Assembly: GCA_905198865.1 (NCBI GenBank)
Contig: CAJKEB010000003.1
Coordinates: 10,393 to 74,392 of the forward strand
DNA: 64,000 bases
From: an uncultured Eubacteriales bacterium
GTDB lineage: Bacteria; Bacillota; Clostridia; Monoglobales; Monoglobaceae
Direction: 5' to 3'
Below are positions 26,261-34,954 of the stretch, in pieces (position 1 is the first letter of the stretch; each line of letters starts with the position of its first letter). Both the position numbers and the translations under genes were made by a program. The notes under the pieces were generated by a model that saw only the letters and a list, made by a program, of their open reading frames with translations, searched no databases and was not told the origin of the DNA.

Positions 26261-27172
26261 ATGCCAGTGTCTACAGATATATTACAGAAATCAGAAAACG
26301 GAACAATAAACGGACGTATAATAAAGGGAATCGGCGGTTTCTATTATATTGATACCGCCGATGGAATTTTTGAGTGTCGGGCGAGAGGCCGCTTCAGAAA
26401 GGAAGGAGTGACGCCTCTTGTTGGAGATGTTGTGACTTGCCGTATTGATTTGCCTTCAAAAACCGGTATGATTACGGAAATTCATCCGAGGAAAAATCAA
26501 CTTATCAGACCGCCTGTGGCAAACGTGACGCAGATTGCAATTGTGTTTTCCGCAGTGAATCCAAAACCGAATTTGAGAGTTGTCGATAAGCTGATTACAT
26601 CTGCTGTTTATGCCGATATTAATCCTTTGATATGTATAAACAAAGCGGATTTAACCGATGTGAGTGAGTTTTATGACATATATGACAAGTCCGGGTTTGA
26701 TACAATAGTCGTCAGCGCCAAGGAGAGCTTCAATATTGATGTTTTAAAATCAAAACTCGTTGGTGAGACGACAGTTTTTGCCGGTATATCCGGCGTTGGC
26801 AAATCAAGCCTTTTAAACAGAATTGTTAAAGAGGCTGTTTTGGAGACCGGAGAGGTCAGCTCTAAGGTTGAACGCGGCAGACATACAACAAGGCACAGTG
26901 AGCTTATGCAAACAGATGACGGAAACGGATATATAATCGATACACCGGGGTTCAGCTCCTTTTCTGTCTCGGATATTGACGAATCTGAGCTATATACTTT
27001 GTTCCCGGATTTTGCTCCGTATGTTGATAATTGCAGATTCCCTGATTGCAGGCATACAGTTGAGCAGGGCTGCGCTGTTATAGAAGCTGTAAATTCGGGC
27101 AAGCTAAGCAAGTCAAGACACGACAGTTATCTGGAGCAGTACAGAGAAGTTCTTGATAATAAAAAGTATTGA
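26261..27172 (+). CDS. rsgA: Ribosome small-subunit biogenesis GTPase RsgA
   Basis: The 303-residue circularly permuted GTPase checks late 30S assembly. The order is OB fold (about 15-80), then NKAD (G4), then the P-loop GISGVGKSS (G1) and DTPGFSSF (G3). A C-terminal zinc site follows, with CRFPDCRH and a later Cys. GGAG precedes the ATG, 15 bases after prkC. In B. subtilis the homologue (YloQ/CpgA) is a target of PrkC, which fits the gene order, though nothing here proves it. Confidence 0.96.
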   Translation: MPVSTDILQKSENGTINGRIIKGIGGFYYIDTADGIFECRARGRFRKEGVTPLVGDVVTCRIDLPSKTGMITEIHPRKNQLIRPPVANVTQIAIVFSAVNPKPNLRVVDKLITSAVYADINPLICINKADLTDVSEFYDIYDKSGFDTIVVSAKESFNIDVLKSKLVGETTVFAGISGVGKSSLLNRIVKEAVLETGEVSSKVERGRHTTRHSELMQTDDGNGYIIDTPGFSSFSVSDIDESELYTLFPDFAPYVDNCRFPDCRHTVEQGCAVIEAVNSGKLSKSRHDSYLEQYREVLDNKKY

Positions 27173-27240
27173 AGTTGTACATGAGAGTCCAATCGGGTAG
27201 AGTTTTAAATCGTGCGGAGAATTAATTGGAGGAAAGACAT

Positions 27241-27933
27241 ATGTCTCAAATAATCTTATCACCGTCTATATTGGCGGCGGATGCGGCAAATCTTCAGCGT
27301 GACGTTACCGCTGTTGAAGCTGCCGGGGTTGAATATTTACATATTGATATTATGGACGGACACTTTGTTCCGAATTTAAGTTATTCAGCAAGTGTTGTCA
27401 AAGCCTTAAGACCACATTCAAAACTGGTCTTTGATGTGCATCTTATGCTTTCCGACCCGGATAAATTTATTGATGAGTTCGCAGAAGCAGGAGCTGATAT
27501 TATAACCGTTCACCGGGAAGCAGTAGATGATTTGAGTGAAACAATTTCGCATATAAAGTCGCACGGTATTAAAGCAGGCGTCAGCATAAAGCCGGGTACA
27601 CCGGTAGATGTGCTTAACGATTATTTGGATAAGGCGGACATGTTTTTGTTAATGACGGTTGAACCCGGGTTTGGCGGTCAGAGCTATATGCATCAGGTTG
27701 ATAAAAAGATAACTGAGCTCAGAAAGAAACTTGACGAATTTGGCTTGTCAGCCGATATAGAGGTTGACGGCGGTATTACAGCGGACAATATTGACTGTCC
27801 GGTTCGCGCCGGAGCAAATGTCATCGTATCCGGCTCGGCAATTTTTAAGTCAGAGGATATTAGCTTGACTGTGACAAAAATGAGAGAAAAGGCGGAGCAG
27901 GGAGTTTTGAAACGTGAAATCAATCATCTTTAG
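27241..27933 (+). CDS. rpe: Ribulose-phosphate 3-epimerase
   Basis: The 230-residue TIM-barrel enzyme interconverts ribulose 5-phosphate and xylulose 5-phosphate. Signatures are LSPSILAAD, HIDIMDGHFVPN (metal His/Asp), VHLMLSDPD, MTVEPGFGGQ and VDGGIT. The ATG at 27241 has GGAGG 8 bases upstream; a TTG at 27226 reads through that site and is rejected as start. It overlaps thiN by 20 bases. The rsgA-rpe-thiN order is widespread in Firmicutes. Confidence 0.97.
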   Translation: MSQIILSPSILAADAANLQRDVTAVEAAGVEYLHIDIMDGHFVPNLSYSASVVKALRPHSKLVFDVHLMLSDPDKFIDEFAEAGADIITVHREAVDDLSETISHIKSHGIKAGVSIKPGTPVDVLNDYLDKADMFLLMTVEPGFGGQSYMHQVDKKITELRKKLDEFGLSADIEVDGGITADNIDCPVRAGANVIVSGSAIFKSEDISLTVTKMREKAEQGVLKREINHL

Positions 27934-28549
27934 CAGCGGAGAAATCAGAGACTACAGATATTTAAGAAATATTGATTTTTCAGAATATTTGGTCATATGT
28001 GCCGATAATGGTTACAGCCATGCACTTGAGCTTGGCATTGTACCCGATGTTATTGTCGGTGATAATGATTCGTATGAAAATGAATATCCAAGCAATATCA
28101 AGCATTTTCTTTATCCGCCAGAAAAGGACAAAACGGACACGAATATTGCGATAGACTACGCTATTGAGCAAGGCTGTGATGAGATTGATTTATATGGCGG
28201 CATCGGCGGACGGATTGACCAGGAGTTCTCGCATTTCTGTCTGATGAAGTATGCGCTTGACAGAGGCGTAAGGCTCAAAATGATAGATGATATAAATGAA
28301 ATATGGATGGAGAATTCCTCATTCACGCTCTCTTCCCGGAATTCCGGGAAGAAGTATGTATCGTTTTTCCCGTACGGCGGTTCGGTTCAAAACGTCTGTA
28401 TTTCCGGACTGAAATACGAAGCACAAAACATGACCTTAAGTACTGGACTTGTACAGGCTTCAAGCAATGAATTCATCGATGGAAGAAGAGGCGAAGTCAG
28501 GTTTGACGGTGGGGTAATAATTGTCATGCTGTGCAATGATAGAAAATAG
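27914..28549 (+). CDS. thiN: Thiamine pyrophosphokinase
   Basis: The 211-residue enzyme converts thiamine to thiamine diphosphate with ATP. It shows CADNGYSHAL, DVIVGDNDS, KDKTDTNIAIDYA and the GGIGGRIDQE motif, all typical of the TPK catalytic domain, then a smaller beta-rich thiamine-binding domain from about 135. It starts with GTG inside the end of rpe, with GGGAG about ten bases upstream. No TPP riboswitch is seen; expression appears to follow the cluster. Confidence 0.93.
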   Translation: MKSIIFSSGEIRDYRYLRNIDFSEYLVICADNGYSHALELGIVPDVIVGDNDSYENEYPSNIKHFLYPPEKDKTDTNIAIDYAIEQGCDEIDLYGGIGGRIDQEFSHFCLMKYALDRGVRLKMIDDINEIWMENSSFTLSSRNSGKKYVSFFPYGGSVQNVCISGLKYEAQNMTLSTGLVQASSNEFIDGRRGEVRFDGGVIIVMLCNDRK

Positions 28550-28579
28550 TCACAATTGAGTATTGTAATGGAGCAAAAT

Positions 28580-29089
28580 ATGATTAACAAATTAAGCAGA
28601 ATAACTGCTGCGGTCTCTGTATTGATATGTATTGCAGTTTTGTTTACGTCCTGCGGCAGTATAAGCAAAAAAGAATATACGGCTAAGTCTAAAACTGCGG
28701 TGCCGGCATTTAACGATGTGTTTGTTTCGTTTTCGGAACTGAAAAACATAAGCGCTGAGCTTCTCAATGAGCGTCCTTCCGAGCAGTGGTGGAGTAAATT
28801 CTACTCGGTTTACAGTAATGCCGGTTCAATTCTTGAGACAAATGATAAGCTGCTCAGCAGTGGAAGTTTGGGCGAAATAGACAGGCAGCTTGCGGTTGTG
28901 TTATCCGATGTCGCAAAGAGCTATTATGACAGCTTTGAGATTATGAACGCCGCTTTCGGAAACGAGGACATTGAGATAATTAATTACGCCTATAATGAGT
29001 TTTCAGTGAAAATTGCTAACGCAAACGCAGTCTGGGAAGAACAGCTTGCAGCAGTGACAGCAAAATCTCAAATTAGTCAAAATCAGTAG
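28580..29089 (+). CDS. Lipoprotein of unknown function
   Basis: I do not recognise this 169-residue protein. It has a lipoprotein signal with a hydrophobic stretch ending in the lipobox LFTSC. The rest is predicted to be mainly helical, with a WW pair (SEQWWSKFY) and no cysteines or known motifs. The ATG at 28580 has GGAG six bases upstream; two upstream in-frame starts lack such a site. It closes the fmt-to-thiN cluster, 30 bases after thiN, and is followed by a terminator. It is probably anchored on the outer face of the membrane. Confidence 0.75.
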   Translation: MINKLSRITAAVSVLICIAVLFTSCGSISKKEYTAKSKTAVPAFNDVFVSFSELKNISAELLNERPSEQWWSKFYSVYSNAGSILETNDKLLSSGSLGEIDRQLAVVLSDVAKSYYDSFEIMNAAFGNEDIEIINYAYNEFSVKIANANAVWEEQLAAVTAKSQISQNQ

Positions 29090-29090
29090 A

Positions 29091-29119
29091 ACAGACGGAC
29101 AACAGCGTCCGTCTGTTTT
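29091..29119 (+). terminator. Terminator of the fmt-thiN cluster
   Basis: A perfect 10-bp stem (29091-29100 with 29107-29116) with a 6-nt loop and trailing TTTT starts one base after the lipoprotein stop. Confidence 0.85.
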
Positions 29120-29152
29120 ATATTTAACAATATATTTTTATATATGCTATTA

Positions 29153-30397
29153 TTATATAGTGGTTACTTTCAGGAATTTCTTCTTGCCCTTTTTGATTAC
29201 CATTTCACCGTCTTTGAAATAAGTATTGTCAATAGTTGTCTGTACGTCTGTGACCTTTTCGCCGTTAATCGAAAGACCGTTTTGCTGAACAAGACGTCTG
29301 CCCTCCGCCTTTGACGGAACGAGACCGACTTTAAGCAGCAAATCAAGTACGTTGATTCCCTTGTCAATTACCGAGGCTTCAACCGATTCAGATGGCATAT
29401 TTTCGGTATTGCCGCCGCCGCTGAATATTGCCATAGCTGCATCGTTTGCTTTCTTGGCTTCTTCTTCGCCGTGAACCATCTTAGTGACTTCATATGCAAG
29501 CACGCACTTTACTTTGTTGAGCTCTGCGCCCTCGCATTTTTCGTATTCGGCTATCTGCTCCATAGGCAGGAAGGTTACAAGCTTGAGCAGTCTTATTACA
29601 TCAGCGTCGTCAACGTTTCTCCAGTACTGGTAGAACTCGTACGGTGAAACCTTCTCGGGGTCAAGCCACAGTGCGCCTTTTTCGGTCTTGCCCATCTTCT
29701 TGCCTTCGCTGGTAGTAAGAAGAGTAAAGGTCATACCGTATGCCTGATCGCCGTCCTTGCGTCTGATAAGCTCAATACCGCCGATTATATTAGACCACTG
29801 GTCATCGCCACCGAACTCCATTATAGCGCCGTAATCCTTGTGAAGCTTATAGAAATCATAGCCCTGCATAAGCATGTAGTTAAACTCAAGGAACGACAGA
29901 CCCTTTTCAAGACGGGTCTTGAAGCATTCGGCTGTCAGCATTCTGTTAACAGAGAAGTGAACGCCGACCTCGCGCAGAAAGTCGACATAGTTAAGATTAA
30001 GCAGCCAGTCAGCATTATTAACCATGATTGCCTTTTCGCCGTCAAAGTCGATAAACTTTGACATCTGCTTTTTGAAGTTGTCAGCGTTGTGCTGAATTTG
30101 CTCCTGCGAAATCATCGGGCGCATGTCAGCCTTGCCTGTCGGGTCGCCGACCATTGTTGTGCCGCCGCCTAACAGTACGATAGGTCTGTGTCCGGAGTTC
30201 TGCATATGCTTCATAACAACAAGCTGCATAAAGTGACCAATATGAAGGCTGTCGGCGGTCGGGTCAAATCCGATATAAAATGTAACTTTTTCACTGCCGA
30301 GCAAGTCTCTTATTTCTTTTTCATGAGTGGTCTGTGCTATCAGACCGCGCTCTTTTAAAATATCAAATACGTTTCTTTCGCTGTTTTCACTATTCAT
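29153..30397 (-). CDS. tyrS: Tyrosyl-tRNA synthetase
   Basis: The 414-residue class I synthetase charges tRNA-Tyr. HIGH-type motif is LHIGHFMQL, and the KMSKS loop has the usual TyrRS form KMGKT. A C-terminal S4 RNA-binding domain follows from about residue 345. The ATG at 30397 overlaps the end of aspS by 8 bases and has AAGGAG ten bases upstream. The frame runs 9 codons further upstream without support. It is the last gene of the lon-to-tyrS run. Confidence 0.96.
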   Translation of the reverse strand: MNSENSERNVFDILKERGLIAQTTHEKEIRDLLGSEKVTFYIGFDPTADSLHIGHFMQLVVMKHMQNSGHRPIVLLGGGTTMVGDPTGKADMRPMISQEQIQHNADNFKKQMSKFIDFDGEKAIMVNNADWLLNLNYVDFLREVGVHFSVNRMLTAECFKTRLEKGLSFLEFNYMLMQGYDFYKLHKDYGAIMEFGGDDQWSNIIGGIELIRRKDGDQAYGMTFTLLTTSEGKKMGKTEKGALWLDPEKVSPYEFYQYWRNVDDADVIRLLKLVTFLPMEQIAEYEKCEGAELNKVKCVLAYEVTKMVHGEEEAKKANDAAMAIFSGGGNTENMPSESVEASVIDKGINVLDLLLKVGLVPSKAEGRRLVQQNGLSINGEKVTDVQTTIDNTYFKDGEMVIKKGKKKFLKVTTI

Positions 30398-32222
30398 TAT
30401 CCGAATTCTCCTTTTCTGCGTCATTTATATCGTCAACATCAACTGTAACGCTGATACCGAGTTCGTCAAGCTGTTTTTGATCAACGACGCTCGGCGATTT
30501 CATCATAAGCTCTGAAGCCGTCTGAACCTTAGGAAAGGCAATAACGTCACGAATCGAGTCACAACCTGCCATAATCATAACAAGTCTGTCCAGACCGTAA
30601 GCCAGTCCGCCGTGCGGCGGTGTTCCGTATTTGAACGCCTCCATCAGATAGCCAAATCTGTTCCATGCCTCCTCGTGGCTGAAGCCGAGAGCCTTGAACA
30701 TCTTCTCCTGTAACTCAGCATTGAAAATCCTAAGGCTGCCGCCGCCGATTTCGTTACCGTTCAATATTATGTCATAAGCCTTTGCGCGGACATTCTGAGG
30801 CTCAGTTTCAAGCTTGTCTATGTCCTCGTCAACCGGGTGAGTAAACGGGTGATGCTTTGCCACGTATCTGTCTTCTTCCTCGGAATACTCAAAGAGCGGG
30901 AAGTCCGTAACCCAAAGGAAGTTGAGCTTGCTCTCATCAATCAAATCAAATCTGCGAGCAACTTCAAGTCTGAGGTTGCCGAGCGCATCATATACAATAT
31001 CGTTTTTGTCGGCAATTATCAGAATTGCATCGCCGACTTCTGCGTCTGCTTTCTTTAAGATTGCGTTGATTTCTTCGTCCGTAAAGAATTTGGTAATCTG
31101 TGAGCGGAGCTTTCCGTCCTCAACAACAATCCACGCCATGCCCTTTGCCTTGTAGGTCTTAACATATTCGCCGAGGTTATCAAGAGTTTTTCTTGTCAGC
31201 TTATCGCCGAGACCCTTGGCGTTTATACAGCGAACGCTGCCGCCGTTTTCAATAGCGCCGGTGAACACCTTAAAACCGCAGTTCTTGACCTCATCGGATA
31301 TATCGACAAACTCCATACCGAATCTTGTGTCGGGCTTGTCCGAACCGAATCTGTCCATAGCTTCGCTGTAGGGCATTCTTATAAACGGAGTCTGAACGTC
31401 AATTCCAACGGCTTCTTTGAATACACGCTTCAAAAAGCCTTCGTTGATTTCAATGATTGTGTCAATGTCAACAAACGAAAGCTCCATATCAAGCTGTGTA
31501 AATTCCGGCTGACGGTCTGCGCGGAGATCCTCGTCTCTGAAGCAACGAACTACCTGGAAGTATCTGTCATATCCGGCAAGCATAAGGAGCTGCTTATACT
31601 GCTGCGGCGACTGCGGAAGCGCATAGAACTTGCCCTTTTGCACACGGCTCGGTACAAGGTAGTCTCTGGCGCCTTCAGGTGTGCTTTTTGTCAGCATAGG
31701 CGTCTCGATTTCAAGAAAGCCGTTTTCGTCAAAGTAGTCACGTGCGATTTTGGCAACCTTATGGCGCAGTATCATATTCCTCTGCATGTCCGGACGTCTT
31801 AAGTCGAGGTATCTGTATTTAAGACGCAGTGCGTCATTCGTGTCAATATCCTCTTCGATATAAAACGGCGGAGTTTCGGAGGAGTTGAGTATTCTCAGCT
31901 CGGTTACGAATACCTCAATTTCGCCTGTTTTCATATCTCTGTTGATGTTTTCAGGTGTTCTCTTAATAACGTTGCCGCGTACGGCAATAACGTATTCGCT
32001 TTTCAAATGCTCGGACTTTTCAAACACGCTTTTTTCTGTCGCGTCATTGAAGGCGAGCTGAACAATACCTGTTCTGTCACGCAGGGTAACAAAATTTACT
32101 CCGCCGAGTTTACGGTTTTTGGCAACCCAGCCGGTGAGAACAACTTCCTGATTTTCGTTTGAGGCATTCAGTTCGCCGCACATGTTTGTGCGTTTCATGC
32201 CTGACATTGTTTCAAATTCCAT
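30390..32222 (-). CDS. aspS: Aspartyl-tRNA synthetase
   Basis: The 610-residue class II synthetase has the bacterial layout: OB-fold anticodon-binding domain (about 10-115), catalytic domain with motif 1 and motif 2 ([22 protein letters not shown]), the GAD insert (about 300-420) and motif 3 ([11 protein letters not shown]). The ATG directly follows the hisS stop, and its AAAGGAG lies inside the last hisS codons. Whether it is discriminating (AspRS1) or also charges tRNA-Asn cannot be settled by eye. Confidence 0.96.
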   Translation of the reverse strand: MEFETMSGMKRTNMCGELNASNENQEVVLTGWVAKNRKLGGVNFVTLRDRTGIVQLAFNDATEKSVFEKSEHLKSEYVIAVRGNVIKRTPENINRDMKTGEIEVFVTELRILNSSETPPFYIEEDIDTNDALRLKYRYLDLRRPDMQRNMILRHKVAKIARDYFDENGFLEIETPMLTKSTPEGARDYLVPSRVQKGKFYALPQSPQQYKQLLMLAGYDRYFQVVRCFRDEDLRADRQPEFTQLDMELSFVDIDTIIEINEGFLKRVFKEAVGIDVQTPFIRMPYSEAMDRFGSDKPDTRFGMEFVDISDEVKNCGFKVFTGAIENGGSVRCINAKGLGDKLTRKTLDNLGEYVKTYKAKGMAWIVVEDGKLRSQITKFFTDEEINAILKKADAEVGDAILIIADKNDIVYDALGNLRLEVARRFDLIDESKLNFLWVTDFPLFEYSEEEDRYVAKHHPFTHPVDEDIDKLETEPQNVRAKAYDIILNGNEIGGGSLRIFNAELQEKMFKALGFSHEEAWNRFGYLMEAFKYGTPPHGGLAYGLDRLVMIMAGCDSIRDVIAFPKVQTASELMMKSPSVVDQKQLDELGISVTVDVDDINDAEKENSDNE

Positions 32223-33488
32223 TTATATTTTCTCCTTTGTAATAATTTCACTGATTGCTTCAGCCGTGAGCGGGGTTTCAAATTGACTGCCGTCCGCCAT
32301 GTTCTTAATATTTGCCTTGTTTGAGTCAACCTCGTCATCGCCGAGTACAAGGCTGTACCGTGCACCGAGCTTATTCGCATATTTCATCTGCGCTTTTACA
32401 CTGCGCGAGCATAAATCACGCTCTGCACTATATCCTGATTTTCTGAGGTCATGTATAAGCTTTTGTGCAAATATATCAGCTTTATCGCCGATTGTTGCAA
32501 TAAATATATCGGGAACATGCTCTGCGGGCAGTTCAGTTCCCTGTTTTTTAAGTATAAGTACAAGTCTTTCAATACCGATTGCAAAACCGATACCGGGCGT
32601 CGGTTTGCCGCCGAGCTCTTCGACAAGTCCGTTATACCTGCCGCCGCCGCATACCGCTGACTGTGCGCCGAGTGCGTCTGATGTGATTTCAAAAACGGTT
32701 CTGGTATAATAATCAAGACCTCTTACAATGCCTGTGTCTATATTGTACTCTATACCGACTGCGTCAAGATATTTTTGTACATTTTCAAACTCATGCCTGC
32801 AATCATCGCAAAGATAGTCAATCATCTTAGGTGCAGCCTCAGCAATTTCATGGCATACGGGCGATTTGCAGTCGAGTATTCTCATGGGATTTTTCTCAAG
32901 TCTGCCCTTACATGTATCGCACAGCTCATCAATGTGTGACGTAAAATAATTCTTTAGTGCTTCGTTGTATTTCGGCTTACATTCAGGACAGCCAATGCTG
33001 TTGATATTAAGGTTAAGCCCCTGCACATTAAGTTCATTGAAGAAGTCATATGCAAGTGTTATAATCTCAGCGTCTGTCGCACTGTTTTCGCTGCCGAAGC
33101 ATTCAAGTCCGAACTGGTGGAACTCACGCAGCCGTCCCGATTGGGGCTTTTCGTAGCGATAGCATGTGATTAAGTAATACAGCTTTGTAGGCTGCGGATT
33201 TGCATACAGGGAATTTTCAATATAGCTTCTCGCAAGCGAAGCGGTTCCCTCAGGTCTTAAAGTTATGCTCCGTCCGCCCTTGTCGTTAAAGGTATACATC
33301 TCCTTTTGAACAACATCGGTGGTTTCGCCCACACCGCGGTTAAACAGAGATGTCTCTTCAAATACAGGCGTCCTTATTTCTTTATATCCGTACTTTTCAC
33401 AAACATTTTTTGCGGTGGATTCGATTAAGTTCCAAATTGCGGCGTCCTGGGGCAGTATGTCCTCGGTGCCTCTCGGTTTTTTTATCAT
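32223..33488 (-). CDS. hisS: Histidyl-tRNA synthetase
   Basis: The 421-residue class II synthetase starts with the typical KKPRGTEDILP. Motif 2 is CYRYEKPQSGRLREFHQFG, and the HisRS-specific signatures are the VRGLDYYTRTVFEI and GGGRYNGL segments. A cysteine-rich stretch (CPECKPK, CDTC, CHEIAE, CDDC) in the insertion domain resembles the zinc-like knuckles found in many HisRS of Firmicutes. A C-terminal anticodon-binding domain ends the protein. It starts 12 bases after the FAH-family gene. No T-box leader is possible in that gap. Confidence 0.96.
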   Translation of the reverse strand: MIKKPRGTEDILPQDAAIWNLIESTAKNVCEKYGYKEIRTPVFEETSLFNRGVGETTDVVQKEMYTFNDKGGRSITLRPEGTASLARSYIENSLYANPQPTKLYYLITCYRYEKPQSGRLREFHQFGLECFGSENSATDAEIITLAYDFFNELNVQGLNLNINSIGCPECKPKYNEALKNYFTSHIDELCDTCKGRLEKNPMRILDCKSPVCHEIAEAAPKMIDYLCDDCRHEFENVQKYLDAVGIEYNIDTGIVRGLDYYTRTVFEITSDALGAQSAVCGGGRYNGLVEELGGKPTPGIGFAIGIERLVLILKKQGTELPAEHVPDIFIATIGDKADIFAQKLIHDLRKSGYSAERDLCSRSVKAQMKYANKLGARYSLVLGDDEVDSNKANIKNMADGSQFETPLTAEAISEIITKEKI

Positions 33489-33500
33489 TTAAGTTTCCTC

Positions 33501-34280
33501 CTATAATTGGCTGGTGAATGGCTGTTTGGCTCTGCACTTATTTCTTAATATCCCTATACCGCCGACCTCGACTTCAACAACATCTCCGTCGTGCATCGAA
33601 CCTATTCCGGAAGGTGTTCCGGTTGTGATTATATCACCGGGATAGAGTGTCATTATTTCTGAAATCTTAGAAATGAGATAATCTGTTTTAAAGATAAAGT
33701 TTGAGGTATTGGACGATTGCTTTAGCTCGCCGTTCAGTCTAAGCTTAATATCGGCATTATCGGGGTCAATATCAGTTTCTATCCAAGGACCTACAGGCGC
33801 AAATGTATCAAATCCTTTTGCCCTCGTCCACTGTGAGTCTATATTCTGCAAATCTCTCGCAGTCACATCGTTAAGGCATGTATAGCCGAGTACGTAACCC
33901 TTAGCTTCCTCCTGACTGACATAAGACGCTGTCTTGCCTATAACAACAGCAAGCTCCGCTTCGTAATCGACCTGATTTGACATTGGCGGACAGATAATAC
34001 TGTCATTCTGTCCTATAATGGAAGAGGAGGGTTTCATGAACAATGCCGGGAATTCCGGTATTTTCAGATTAAGCTCTCCCGCATGGTCTGCGTAGTTTAA
34101 GCCGACAGCAACAATTTTAGACGGCTCGCACGGCGGAAGCAGCCTGACGTCATCAAGTGATATGACTATATCTGTTATCGAATAATAATCAAATATATCG
34201 CCATCTAAAAGTGTGACTTTGCCGTCATCGACTATACCGTAATATATTTCATTGTTATATTTTACTCTCGCATATTTCAT
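33501..34280 (-). CDS. Fumarylacetoacetate hydrolase family protein
   Basis: The 259-residue protein carries the FAH C-terminal fold. Visible pieces are VGLNYADHA, FMKPSSSIIG, the acidic metal site DYEAELAVVIGK, NDVTARDLQ, KGFDTFAPVGPW and GTPSGIG. Family members are acylpyruvate hydrolases, oxaloacetate decarboxylases or tautomerases and related enzymes, so the exact substrate is unknown. It lies between engB and hisS in a translation-related unit, where a metabolic enzyme is unexpected. AAGGAT precedes the ATG by about 10 bases. Confidence 0.87.
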   Translation of the reverse strand: MKYARVKYNNEIYYGIVDDGKVTLLDGDIFDYYSITDIVISLDDVRLLPPCEPSKIVAVGLNYADHAGELNLKIPEFPALFMKPSSSIIGQNDSIICPPMSNQVDYEAELAVVIGKTASYVSQEEAKGYVLGYTCLNDVTARDLQNIDSQWTRAKGFDTFAPVGPWIETDIDPDNADIKLRLNGELKQSSNTSNFIFKTDYLISKISEIMTLYPGDIITTGTPSGIGSMHDGDVVEVEVGGIGILRNKCRAKQPFTSQL

Positions 34281-34332
34281 AAATTAATCAATCCTTAATT
34301 AATTTTTATTTCTTCCGGGATGTGTTAGCATC

Positions 34333-34920
34333 TCACGATATTAAATCCTCAATAAGCTGTTTAAGATCCTCGCGTCCGGTTCTCTTTTCTGAGGAGAAAG
34401 GGATAAGTATCGAGTTTTCATCAAGACCCAGAGCATTATATATTACAGTCAGATTTTTTTCGATTTGTGACTTTTTCAGCTTATCGATTTTGGTTGCTAT
34501 AACTATAGGTGTGTGATTGTAGTGCCTAATCCAGTTGTTCATTGTTATATCGTCCTTTGACGGCGCATGTCGTGCGTCAACAAGCTGGATAACCTGAACC
34601 AGGTTATAACGGGCGGACAGATAAGTATCTATCATATCCGACCACTTTTCAAGCTCCTGTTTCGATACCTTTGCATAACCGTAACCGGGCAGGTCAACTA
34701 GTCTATATCTGTCCTTATCGATTGAGTAAAAATTGATTGTTGCAGTTTTGCCCGGCGTACTGCTTGTTCTCGCAAGCTTACTGCGATTGGTCAGACAGTT
34801 TATAAGCGACGATTTTCCGACGTTGGATCGTCCAACAAAGGCAATCTCCGGGACAAGAGTGTCAGGATACTGTTCTTTTGAAACCGCAGTTTTAAGCAAA
34901 TTGGCTTCGATATATTCCAT
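34333..34920 (-). CDS. engB: Ribosome biogenesis GTP-binding protein EngB (YsxC/YihA)
   Basis: The 195-residue TRAFAC GTPase helps 50S assembly. Motifs are GRSNVGKSSL (G1), the T-containing switch STPGKTATINFY, DLPGYGYAKV (G3) and TKIDK (G4). It follows lon by 34 bases, the same order as lonA-ysxC in Bacillus. The Shine-Dalgarno is weak. Confidence 0.96.
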   Translation of the reverse strand: MEYIEANLLKTAVSKEQYPDTLVPEIAFVGRSNVGKSSLINCLTNRSKLARTSSTPGKTATINFYSIDKDRYRLVDLPGYGYAKVSKQELEKWSDMIDTYLSARYNLVQVIQLVDARHAPSKDDITMNNWIRHYNHTPIVIATKIDKLKKSQIEKNLTVIYNALGLDENSILIPFSSEKRTGREDLKQLIEDLIS

Positions 34921-34954
34921 GAGTTTGTTTCACCGCATTTCTGTTTTGTAATTA

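Noticed and set aside
25902..26261. Frames on both strands over the PrkC tail (Arg/Cys/Leu-rich and Ala/Gln/Val-rich)
   Set aside because: They are out-of-frame readings of the Gly/Ser repeat DNA.
27172..27914. TPP riboswitch for thiN
   Set aside because: thiN starts inside rpe, and no THI-box sequence is visible in the gap before rpe.
29605..29720. KMGKT in TyrRS as a damaged KMSKS motif
   Set aside because: KxGKT forms are normal for bacterial tyrosyl-tRNA synthetases.
33489..33500. T-box leader for hisS
   Set aside because: Only 12 bases separate it from the upstream gene.
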